A stretch of DNA of 64,000 nucleotides from Siderastrea siderea (taxonomy: Eukaryota; Cnidaria; Anthozoa; Scleractinia; Rhizangiidae): positions 55,056,265 to 55,120,264 of the forward strand of contig OZ034967.1 of assembly GCA_964030785.1 (NCBI GenBank), in the 5' to 3' direction. Below the pieces are notes generated by a model. The model searched no databases and was not told where the DNA came from. It saw nothing but the letters and a program-made list of their open reading frames with translations. Positions 35,601 to 47,600 of the stretch are shown here, piece by piece. Within the stretch, counting starts at the first letter, position 1. Each line of letters starts with the position of its first letter. Position numbers and translations under genes: made by a program.

Positions 35601-38600
35601 ACAAGAAAAAAAAGAAATCGGAAAAAAAAAAAAAAAAAAAGCAGGTGGCACATTCTATGTGGAAACATTTTGAGGGGCTAAAGCGCATAATGTTGTCCAT
35701 TTTGATCTAAATTTCGACAAGGTGTTGTTTTTAAAAGCGATTCTGCTTTCACAAAGGATCTTGTCTTTGAGAACGAGATGAAACATTTCAAAGCTTGGGG
35801 GGCTGTTATCCAACCAAGCCTGGAAAATGTGATATTTTGCGATGATTAGAACATGGTTTAAGGCGTAAAACTTAGTACAGTCTGGTTTATAGCCGTACAG
35901 AATATCCGTCACACTTAAGGAACGATTCTCCGATCGTTTCTCATTCCACCAATTAACAATTTCACGCCAAAAACTTTGCGTAATGGGGCATTCATACAAA
36001 AGATGAACCAAAGTTTCGTTGGGAAAGTTGCAGCGCTCACAGCGAGGTGACGCTTTCAGTCCCATTTTAAAAAGGCGTTTGTTTGTAGGAAGAATACCAT
36101 GAATGATTTTGTATTGGAAACATCTTAGTTTGTTTTCTACTGTGACTTTAAAAGGCAATTGGTAGATAGCTTTCGGGGATAAGTTTTTTCCGACTAGTTC
36201 TAGTTCTATTTTTGGGGATTTAAGAACTTTCAAAACAAAAAGTTCGCGAGCAATTTTGGCAGTAACATTAGAGGGGGTTAGGTTATCTCTGACAGCCATA
36301 TTGGAGGGTATTTGCTGAGGATTTAAAAGGGAGTTTTTCCACCCACTAGGGATTGCAGAGAGGAGGCCGTAATATTTTAAGAAATTTACTTTAAGACCAT
36401 ATTTATCTTGAAATTCGGTTATGGACAAAAACCTACCATCTACCAGAAGGTCGCGTATTTTAATCACACCTTTTTGATACCATGACAGAAAAAAGATCGG
36501 TTTTCCATCTATTCTAATAAAACGGTTGTTCCAAATGATTTCATTTCCGTATTCGTCAGCAGATGAGGGGTCTGTGGAGTGTATCTCCTGCCAGGCCGAA
36601 AGTATTTCTTTGTAGAAGGAGGGTAATTCTGAAGACAGATTTAAGTCATGTATATCAAAGTTACATTCGAAAAGGAAAGTGCCACCGAGGTGGGTTGTGG
36701 CCAAGGAGAAGGCAGCGCACCATTTACTATCTCCAGCTTCACATAGTCGCTTTGCCCACGCAGCCTTAAGAGATTTATCCATCATAACAAAGTCAACCAT
36801 GTTAAGACCGCCTTTATCAAGAGGACCAATAAGAGTGTGCCGTTTAATTTTATCCGGCTTCATTTTCCATACGAACCTGAAGCAAATATCGTTGACTTGT
36901 TTACATAATTATGTTGGATGAAACTGAGAGAACAGATGTGTTATAGACTAGTTTGGAGATGGCGAGAGTCTTAACAATGCATATCCTTCCTATTAAAGTT
37001 AGATTTCTCGCTGACCACCGGTTTAAAGTCTTTTTCAGTGATACAATTTTTTCTTCGAAATTGATTCTGCAGCTAACCGCCGGGTCGTAAGCGAAAGCAA
37101 CACCGAGAGCAATTACGTATTTCTCTGGCCACGAGATACTAAAGGGGGATCGCTTGCCCTTGTTTTGTTTAAGGCTGCCAAGCCACATTCCTTCTGTTTT
37201 AGAAATGTTTATTTTAAGACCTGAACACTCTCCAAATTCACTTAGGAGGTTAAATAGGTGGTCCGCAGAAGAGTCGTTAAGTATGAAGGCTGTGATGTCA
37301 TCAGCATACAGACTTAGTTTTATTTCAGTGTCATTAAGTTTCAGGCCGCATATGTTATTATTCTGCCTGATGGATTGGGCCAGCGTTTCAACAGCCAAGA
37401 TAAATAGCAGCCCTGATAGGGGACACCCTTGCCTGACTCCTCTATGAAGGGAGAAGAAATTCGAAGCAAAACCATTATTAAGTACGCAGCTGGAGATGTT
37501 AGAATAAAAGACGTGAATCCAGTTCTGGAACATTGGCCCAAAGTTCATAGCGTCAATAGCCTCGAATAAGAACTTCCATTCGAGGGAATCAAAAGCTTTT
37601 TCGAAATCTATAAATAGAAGCATGCCAGGCAGATTTTGTTTCTCGTACACATCGATAACATCGGAGATTAAGCGGATATTTTCTCCAATAAAGCGATTTT
37701 TTACGTATCCAGTTTGATCACTATTTATTAAAGTCGGAAGAACTTTCTCTAGTCGATTTGCAATGCATTTGGTTGCAATTTTGTAATCTGTATTTAACAA
37801 AGAAATTGGTCGCCAGTTTTTCAGAAGAAGATTATCTTTGTTTTTCTTTGGTATAAGCGAGATCACGCCTCTTCTTTGTGAGATTGACATTTCGCCTTTT
37901 TGGTAGGCATCATTATAGCAGTCAATTAAAGGGCCCACAACATCGTTGACGTAATTTTCTTACAAGAAACCTATAGCGACGACAAAATTGAAAACATATG
38001 GCGCGCGGAATGGGGTGGTGACGTTTTCTACTCCCATGGTTCAAAACACAGCAGAGGCGTGATGTTGTTAATCAAACCGACTTTCAAAATTGAAAACCCT
38101 GACATTATCCGAGACAAAAAAGGGAGGTTAATTTTTGTTCGGGCTTCGCTACAAGATGAAGAATTTTGTTTTGTCAACATTTACGCTCCAAATGATCCAA
38201 GTCTCCAAAAAACGTTTTTCAATGAATTGTCTAACAAATTGCGACCCTACTCTAACGACAATATCATCCTTGGTGGCGATTTCAACTGCCCGCTTGAAAG
38301 TGTTGATAAGACGGGAGGAAAAGATACAAACAACCGAAGAAGCGTTATTGATAGCATAAACGACCTTCGCAACACTTTGGGTCTCGTTGACATTTGGCGA
38401 TTTCATCACCCCTCCTCCCAACGTTTCACGTGGAGCAACAGTTCTGGCAAAATACAATGCCGCCTAGATTACTGGCTTGTGTCTAAACACTTAGTGCCGC
38501 GCACATGTAAAACGGAGGTTAAAGCATATCATGATTCCGATCATTCCCCAATCTATGTTGAAATTCAGTACGAAAATTCACAGAAAAAACCTGGTCCAGG

Positions 38601-41600
38601 ATTTTGGAAATTCAACAATTCCCTCCTTGAAAATGAAGAATTTGTCTTAAACCTGAAATTCTTTCTAATTCACGCAAAAGAAAAGCACAGTAAAACTGAT
38701 GACAAAAGACTTTATTGGGAAATGATTAAAATGGAAATCAGGGATTTCTGTATACGATTTGCAAAACGCCTTAGCAAAAACAGAAAGAACAAAGAAATGG
38801 ACCTACTTGGAAAATTAAACGAACTCAATGTTCTTCTCGGTGAAAACCCCAACGATGTGAATTTAACAACTGAAGCGAGAAGCGTTAAATTGGAACTGAA
38901 AAACTTATCTGAGCGCAAAACAAAAGGTGCTATAATTAGGAGCAGAGTAAGGTGGTACGAGCACGGTGAAAGGAATAACAAGTACTTCGTCAATTTGGAA
39001 AAGCGCTCGCACAACAGGAAACACATTGTTAAATTAAAAACAGATGAAAATGAGTACCTAGAGGAACCAAACAAAATTCTATTGGAGATGTTACATTTGA
39101 ATTTAGTGCATGCTCAACATGGAAAGTCGAGGCGGCTGGCAGAGGTCCCTTCCTCTTCCCGACTTATCTAGGAAGATCGAAGGGCCTCTGCTCGCAGGGT
39201 AATTGGTAATGTAAAAAAACCCTGATTTCAACTCTGTGGTGCACTGCATATCAAAATATTATTTGACTGAATCTTTTACTGCCAATGAAAAAGTGTTGAC
39301 TAAGTGAAAAAAAAAATCAAACAAATACTGGAAGGTGGAGGTTGAGCACACCAATGGTGGCATAAGTAAGAACTGCACTGCGAGGTCACCTTATCAAAGT
39401 TGGTGTACAATTTCGTTTAAGATAATATGTATTGACAAACAACACTGAAAATTAGGCTAACTAGGAAATGAACAGCAATATATAAACAAAAACCTACCTG
39501 GACCCCTCACGTCCGGTGGACCTCGCATGTCCGGCGGACCTCGCATATCTGGTGGACCTCGCATATCTGGTGGACCTCGCATATCTGGTGGGCCCCTCAT
39601 GCCTTGGGGTCCTCTCACATCTGGTGGTCCTCTTGAGTCCACAGGTGGTCCCCTCATATCGGGAGGGTCCCTCATATCTGGAGGACCCCTTATGTCAGGA
39701 GGACCTCTCATAGGTGGGCCTGATCCAGGTTGTCCCATATCAAAGGGTCCAGAAGGCCCCTCGTTGTTAGGGGCTGGTCCTCCACCAAAGGGTCCTGAGT
39801 GCATTAAAGGCTTTGGCTGTGGGGCACCTGCTGGCTGTACTGGTGCAACTGGTTCAGTGGGTCGATGCAATATGCCCTACAACATGAAAAATATTTGGTT
39901 TATGAACCAGGATAAAATTGGCAATAGCTCTCTATTCTCTGGTACTCACTCACTAACCAGAATTCTAGAGCTGTACCCCAGCCTAGATGTCTTGAAAAGC
40001 TTGACTACATTCTTTGCTTCATTTAAACTGTGCATTGTATTGACCACTCAAGATGATGTATTAAAGCTGGAAGAGCTAAAAATGATGGTCAGTGTCAGAT
40101 CATGCATAACTGTTTTGTGATTTCAAAAACAAACCTGAGCTATGACAGGATCAACAATTTTCATGACCACTTGAGCTTGCAGTAATGCATAAGCAAGTTG
40201 AGGGTTTTGAAGTAACATCTGTCGAGCTTCTTCTGGATTGTTCTGGATGCAAATCTGCCAAAATAAAGAGGAGGAGAAAATTGCATTGTGACTCCCTCTT
40301 TTGGATGATTTGTGAAAATCATGGCTTGTGGCTATTAAGCAAATGACACTTTACAAGCGAAAATGTACATTTCTTAAGTTTGACTCCAAAAACAGAACTG
40401 AAAGGACAATATTTGTTTAACCCTTTGAATGTCATGGATGTACATGAAAGTCCTCAGAACGAGACTCAGCCACCAAGGACATACATATAATATTGTCCCC
40501 TAGAGAGGGCTCTTGCCAGTGGACTGGTTGTTCCTGTTTGTTTTCTGTGGTTGTTCAAAAAGGACTGGGAATGCCTGAGACAATTACACGAGGGAAAGCT
40601 CTGTTATTTTGGTTCTCAAATCCAATATGGCAGATTGAGTGCTTGCTCATCAAAGCACATTCTTTGTGAGATTTTAGTGGAAGAGGAATCAGATTAACCA
40701 AATGAAAGGAAACAGATATCTACCGAAAACAGATGCAGTATTTGAGAAAATCCAAAATGAGAAAATCAAGTCAGAGTGGACAAAGAAAATAACAAGAGTT
40801 TCGAAGAAAATGTTGATAAGATCTGGAGGCAGAGATGAAGCATGTGGGAAAAGAGAGGCTTGAAAAGGTTGCTATTTCAAAAGTAATCAACAGTGTCTGC
40901 TTAGATTTGTAACTTGTTTTGAACTCAGAATTATGACATTTCAATTGATAGCTGAGTAGCAAGTGGCACCAGCATTCAAGAAGTTAAGAGAGCTTGAAAA
41001 ATCAGTAGAGGCTTCCACAGGAATTGGACAGTTTGAAGAATATTGCTTTACAATATTTGTAATTTGCAAATGCAGCCACACCTCATAACTGTTTTTTTTT
41101 TACCTTCATTTGTTTCATGAGCTCAAACATTTGTTCAGGTGGTAAACTAGCTACTGCTTGTGTGATGGCTTCAGGTGCCTCCTCTGGAGCAACAGGGGGA
41201 CCATAAGGGTTTGCCTCTGGACGAGTGGTTCCTTCTATACCTGGAATAAAGAAAGAAATAAGCGCAATGATTTTAACCCATTCACTCCTGGAAATTTTGC
41301 CAAAAAAATGCCTTTTGAAGCAAGTCAAGCCATTTTTAGGTCACTGTCTAGCCCAAAAGTACCGAAACTGTCAAAAACGTTTTTTACCAGTTGAGCACTA
41401 GACTAGCTTTCGTTCCTGATGCCAAATTACAGCTTTCAAAATTTGGGCATGTGCAGAAAGCCACATTTCAAGACAGTTTTTTTTTGGAGAAAGTTTCCCT
41501 GCCCCCTAGACTTTCATCTTTTGCTTTCTCTCCTCCCCACGTCTTTCGCTTTTTTCCGCGTTTTTTTCTTTTGTAAATGGTATGAACCCAGGAGTCATAT

Positions 41601-44600
41601 CATAATTCGGTAAATTGTGATCGTCCAGGTGAGTGTAGTCCTGAGAAGGACTGTCTGAGGTGACATTGACTGACGTTTCGACAACCTGAGCGGAAGTCAT
41701 CATCAGAGTCAAGTAAACTGTGAATCGTCAGTAGATGTTATAAGTCTCTGGTCGTTGTCCTGATTGGTTGACGATCTCGTGATGTTATTGGTCGTCTGTC
41801 AGTTAAGCCGTGATGTTATTGGCTGTGAAGACTGTAAACGTCATTGGTGCGTTGCGATCCGCCTTTTGTTAGTCAAATGTCCGTTGGTCTGTTGTTAGTC
41901 AAATAAGTCAGTTTGTCTTTTGTTTGTCTGTCTTGTTATTGTCCGCAATCAGTTGTTTGTAAGGTGCAGGTAGCTGTTGGCAACGGTTCAGTGGTGTTTG
42001 TTCTAAGTTAGTAAACCAGCTTTCCAGAGTGATTTGTTGATAGTAGTCCATACTGTAGGTAACGCATTCAGCAGAGTCCCAGTGATGCCTAAACATATAC
42101 CAACCGAGGCCATTGTATCCAGTGTTGAGGCAGTTCTGTCCCGTCAGAGGGAGCTTTCAGAATCAGCCAAGGATAACATCAGAAGTAGAATAGCTTCTAC
42201 TATACAATCAGCCTCTCTACCTGACAGTAACTTGACTAAAGACGAATGACAAGCACTAAAACGACTGAAAACCGACAAATAAAACATTGTCATACTCCCC
42301 GCTGACAAAGGACGAGTGACTGTTGTTATGGACAAGACAGACTATTACGACAAAATGGACGCACTTGTTAACGACAAACAGACCTACCAAGTACTTAAAC
42401 GAGACTCGACGCCAGTACTTCAATACAGACTTAACAGCAAACTACTTGACCTCAAGAAAACTGACGCTATTGACATTCAGCGCTACAACAGACTGAGGTG
42501 CCGTGTACCACAACCACCGAAACTTTACGGACTACCGAAACTGCACAAACCTAACATACCCATGTGACCCATAGTCTCATTCTGTGGGTCCCCGACTTAC
42601 CAACTGTCCAAATACTTGACTACCATACTGAAACCTTTGACCGACGAATCACGACACAAACTACAGTCGACTGAGAACTTTATTGACGCAATCAACACAG
42701 TACAAGTACCTGACGACTACAAACTAGTGTCCTTTGATGTGAAATCACTGTTCACCAGTATTCCACTTCAACTGGCTCTAGACTGCACTGAGACCCCCAT
42801 CTATTGAACTACCGCTACCTACAGACAACTTAATGGACTTACTGAACCTTTGTCTTACTTCTACATATTTTCAGTACAATGGCAAGCTCTACAAACAGTT
42901 GCACGGAACAGCTATGGGTTCACCAGTTTCCGTTGTTGTTGTAGAAATCGTTATTCAAAACATCGAGGAACGAGCCCTCACAACTTACAGATGAACACTA
43001 CTGTCACGAGAAATTAGCATATAGCCAATGCGCATGCGCGTGTGTAGTTGGACGGACCTCGTGCTTTAGTGTGTGCTGTTGCTCGAGTTTCATGTTGTTG
43101 TAGTTTCGCTAAAGTAGAAACGAATTTGAAGATTAAAGTTGTGTTTATTACCTTGACATGGTGGCAGCGGTAAAAATGACAGCTAAACGATGTTGAAGCT
43201 TGATCCACTGGAAAAGCTCGACTTTTCAAAGCCGCAAGAGTGGCCAAACTGGAAGCAGCGTTTCGATCGCTTCAGATGTGCGACGAAGCTGAACAAAGAA
43301 ACCGAGGAGCTTCAAATCAATGCTCTGATCTACACAATGGGCAAGGAGGCTGAACATATATTTAATGCATTTACGTTCGAAGAAGGCGATGAGAAGAAGT
43401 ACAGCGTGGTGTTAAACAAATTCGAGGAACATTTCGTGCCGAAGCGAAATACTATTCATGAGCGAGCATGTTTTCATCGGCGAGTACAAAAGGATGGAGA
43501 AACTGTCGAAGCCTTTATTCGAAACCTCTACGAATTAGCAGAACATTGCGAATTTGGTCTACAGAGGGACGAACAAATTCGAGACAGGATAGTGATTGGA
43601 ATTTTGGACAAATCACTCCCGCAAAAGCTGCAGATGAAATCCGATTTGAACCTTGACACGGCTATACAAATGGCGCGTCAAACAGAGCAGGTGAAAGTTC
43701 AAGTCGCAGGCCAAGTAGACGACAAACACCTTGGAGAAGTAAATCGAAAGAATCGGAGGCCGAATGCAAATAGAAGACAAGGTCCTACTCAGCGTGGCAA
43801 GAATTTTCGACGACCTGGCGTTCCTTCGCTTCAGCCATGTTCTAGATGCAACCGTGCTCATAGGCCTGACGAGAAATGCCCGGCGATGGGAGCCAAATGT
43901 TCTAAATGCAAGAAAAAGGGACACTTCGCTGTAGTTTGCCGTACGGTGGTGGGAGAAGTAACACGTGCTCCTGACCAAACCAGCCAACATTTCTTTCTTG
44001 GAACTATTCAATCGGGTGACAATGCCGAAGAACCGTGGAGTGTCATGTTACACATCAACAAGAAGCCTGTGCAGTTCAAAATTGACACTGGAGCTGATAT
44101 CTCCGTGATGTCAGAATCAACATATCAAGCTCTTCCACAGTGCCCTCAGCTTCAAACTTCGAATGCGGTCTTATCTAGCCCAGGAGGAAAGCTTAACTGT
44201 AAAGGCCTGTTCACTGCCAACATCACTTTAAAAGAAAACACCTACAGTGAAGATATGTACATAATTGAAGGTCCATGTGTGAACAACCTTCTTAGTCGAC
44301 AAGCAGCATGTCGCATGGGTTTAGTCCAACGTGTCAATGAAACAACCGCAGATGTCTACGGAGACATTGGCCTCATGGACTGTGATGTAGCAAAAATTGA
44401 ACTATCAGTTGATGCACAGCCCTATTGTATTAATGCGGCAAGGAAAATTCCCTTTCCACTTCTTCCCAAAGTAAAAGAGGAACTTACACGTATGCTTGAA
44501 GCTGGAATTATTGAAGAAGTCACAGAACCAACCGATTGGTGTGCTCCTATGGTTCCAGTTGTGAAACCCACTGGAAAAATCAGAATCTGTGTTGACCTTA

Positions 44601-47600
44601 GGAAACTAAATGAAGCTGTGAAGCGAGAGAGATACATTCTCCCTACCTTGGAAGATGTAGCACCAAAACTAGCTGGTGCAAAAGTATTCTCTAAATTGGA
44701 TGCATCAAGTGGTTATTGGCAGATACCCTTGCACCCTGACAGCACAAAGCTCACAACGTTCATCACTCCAATGGGTCGCTTCTGTTTCCGCCGCCTGCCA
44801 TTCGGGATAACCTCAGCACCCGAAATTTTTCAGTACAGAATGACAAGTCTACTTAAAGACCAAGAAGGCACAGCAGCTATCCAAGACGATATCATAGTCT
44901 ATGGGAGAAGTGTAGCAGAACATGACAAGTCAGACTGCAGGAAGTATTCGAGATCATTGCCAAGTCGGGATTGAAGCTCAATGAAAAGAAATGTGAAATC
45001 CGCAAGTCCAAAATCTGCTACTTTGGAAGTGTTATCAGCGAGCAAGGAGTCAGCCCAGATCCAGAGAAAGTACGAGCAATTCAGGAACTTCCGCCACCAC
45101 AGAACGTATCCCAATTGCGACAAGTACTGGGCATGATCAATTACCTTGGCAGGTTCCTTCCAAACTCATCAACAGTGATAAGTCCTATGAGTGAGTTACT
45201 GAAATTAGATACTGCATGGACTTGGTCCCATAGGCAGCAACAAGCCTTTGAGAAAGTAAAGGCCATGGTGACCACTACACCAGTATTAGCCTTCTATGAT
45301 GTCAACAAACCAACTGTAGTCAGTGCAGATGCCAGCAGCTATGGCCTGGGTGGTGTCCTTCTTCAGAAACATGGCGGTCAACTACGCCCTGTAGCATTTG
45401 CCTCACGCACCATGACAGATGCAGAAAAGAGATATGCACAGATTGAGAAGGAGTGCTTGGCATCAGTATGGGCCTGTGAAAAGTTCTCGCGTTATCTTTG
45501 TGGTCTGGAGTCGTTCAGGCTGTTGACAGATCACAAGCCACTAGTACCCCTGTTCAACCGCCAAGACCTGGATAAAGTACCTTTACGATGCCAACGTCTT
45601 CTCATGCGAATGATGAGATTCAAACCTAAAGCAGAACATGTGCCAGGAAAGGAACTTGTAGTTGCTGATACCCTGTCCAGAAATCCGCTTGTAAATGTCA
45701 CAGAGGCATCAGACTCGGAAGAGGATGTCAAAGCTTATGTCGATGCAGCCATGATGTCACAACCAGCGTCACTTGAGAAACTTGAGCAGATCAAGCAAGC
45801 TACACTGTCCGACCCACAACTCAGTCTTGTACTGAATTACACAATTAATGGATGGCCAAAGTATGCAAAGGATGTCCCAGAACAGATTCGTCAGTACTAC
45901 ACAGTTCGTGGTGACTTGTCTGTAGTAAATGGCAAAATCATCTATTGCAACCGAATTGTGATGGTCATCAGGGTGTGACTAAGTCCCGTGAAAGAGCCAA
46001 CATGGCTGTATGGTGGCCAGGCATTAGCTGCGACATTCAAAACAAAGTGTCCACATGCGAATTCTGCCAAAAGAATCTACCCAACCAGAGGAAAGAGCCG
46101 TTAGTCACTACACCTCTCCCTGAAAGAGCATGGAAGAAGATTTGTGCAGATCTCTGTGAACATGAAGGAAAACAGTTTCTAGTTGTTATTGACTATTACT
46201 CAAGATTTCCCGAAATTGCCTATATGTCCAGTACCACAAGTGATCACGTGATCAACAAACTGAAAGACTTTTTTGCCCGATGGGGAATACCTGAGGAAAT
46301 TGTGAGTGACAATGGGCCACAATTTTCTTCTGAACTGTTCCACAAATTCAGCCAAGAGTATGACTTCAAACATACCACATCAAGCCCACATCACCCGCAA
46401 GCAAATGGTGAAGCCGAAAGTGGCGTCCGTATCGCCAAGAAGATCCTCAAGCAGAGTGATCCATTTGTTGCTTTGATGAGCTATAGAGCTACACCCCACA
46501 CAGCCACTGGTGTAAGCCCTAGTCAGCTAATGATGGGAAGAGAAGTCCGGACTCTCCTTCCTACATTGGAGTCTAACCTGAAGCCAATCTCAGTAAGTTA
46601 CGAAGCCGTTGCTGAAAGAGACGAGAAAAGCAAGACAGCTTACCGACAGTCCTTTGACAAGCGACATGGTGTGCGAACGCTGCCAGAACTGCAACCTGGA
46701 GATGCTGTCCACATGAAACTAGATCAGCAGAAGGGATGGAAAACCCCAGGTGTAGTCATCGCCAAAAGTTCTACGCCTAGATCCTATGTTATCGAAACAC
46801 CCCAAAGTATTGTGCGTCGAAACAGGAGGCACCTGCGCCCGACGACAAGCCCTATTGAAATTGAGAAGTTCGCCGAACTTGAACCAGATATAGAACCGGA
46901 ACGGGATCCTAGTCCTAAGTCTGCAACCGCTGATGCGCAAGAGTTACCTCCAACTGTGACTCAGTGCAAAGCGCCACTAGTTACACAGCCACACCCTGAT
47001 CTGAAGAGTTCTCATGGAACACTTACTAAGTCCTCTGGAGCAAAAGTCAAAACCTCGAGCGGTCGCGTTGTGAGAAAACCAATCCGCTTTCGAGAGGACT
47101 CTTGATTTGACATTTGATTTATTGATCAACATTTGATTCATTAGAGACATTGACAGTTTCACACAAGTGTTGTAATTGTTCAGTTTATTTCTATAAGTTA
47201 ATACATCAGTTTCATTATTTTTCTAAAAAAAAAGCTCATAGAGGGAGATGTCACGAGAAATTAGCATATAGCCAATGCGCATGCGCGTGTGTAGTTGGAC
47301 GGACCTCGTGCTTTAGTGTGTGCCGTTGCTCGAGTTTCATGTTGTTGTAGTTTCGCTAAAGTGGAAACGAATTTGAAGATTAAAGTTGTGTTTATTACCT
47401 TGACAACTACCACTCTGGCTACGTTACGCTGACGATACCTTTACAGCCGTACACAAAGACGAAATCGACGATTTTCACGAACACCTCAACGGACAACAGT
47501 CAATGTCACCTCAAACAGTCCTTCTTCAGAACTACACTCACCTGGACGATCACAATTTACCGAATTTTTTCTTTCGTTGGGCATTTACTAGGCTTCCTTT

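Larger units (their letters stand above)
35642..39110. mobile_element. L1/Tx1-like LINE with internal inversion
   Basis: The reverse-transcriptase half is on the minus strand (37957 back to 35655) and the endonuclease half on the plus strand (37953-39110), joined head-to-head near 37955. The outer end of the endonuclease half stops past the nuclease domain, and roughly 60 codons between the two halves are missing. This is the pattern made by twin priming. The right edge is within about 12 bp of the composite's inverted end. Confidence 0.82.
29532..39201. mobile_element. 9670-bp composite with 80-bp inverted ends and 9-bp target duplication
   Basis: The 80-bp ends (29532-29611, 39122-39201) are inverted copies with one mismatch and start TACCCTGCGAGCAGAGGCCC. 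ATTGGTAAT flanks both sides exactly (29523-29531, 39202-39210). Each end is itself an imperfect hairpin. Inside are a helicase-like fragment, a DIRS element (30747-35580) and a 5'-inverted LINE (35642-39110), which leave only about 1.3 kb of original interior. No transposase is seen. The 9-bp duplication suggests Mutator-like mobilisation. It lies in the intron between CSTF2 exons 6 and 7, so CSTF2 transcription must cross it. Confidence 0.88.
43002..47405 (+). mobile_element. Ty3/gypsy LTR retrotransposon, young but broken
   Basis: The two LTRs are each 157 bp (43002-43158, 47249-47405), start TG, end CA and differ at only two positions. ACTAC flanks both sides (42997-43001, 47406-47410). 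A primer-binding site candidate (TGGTGGCAGCGG) follows the left LTR and a purine tract (AGAGGGAGA) precedes the right one. The interior encodes gag, protease, RT, RNase H and integrase in that order. Domain style is close to the Mag group. It is inserted in the reverse transcriptase of the Penelope-like element. Confidence 0.95.
41608..47568. mobile_element. Penelope-like element, inverted 3' ends, split by gypsy
   Basis: The left arm is in minus sense: a nuclease C-terminal piece (about 42080 to 41930), 3' UTR, hammerhead motif and terminus at 41608. The right part is in plus sense: reverse transcriptase from about 42080, interrupted at 43002-47405 by a gypsy element, resumed at 47411, and ending at 47568 in a copy of the same terminus. 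Both 3' termini face outward, as in the remnant at 15116. Boundaries are where AATTCGGTAAATTG and its inverse end. It lies in the intron between CSTF2 exons 3 and 4. Confidence 0.8.

Noticed and set aside
41561..47590. Long target duplication around the second Penelope-like element
   Set aside because: T-rich TTTTTTCTTT stretches occur on both sides but do not lie directly against the element ends; the similarity may be low-complexity chance.
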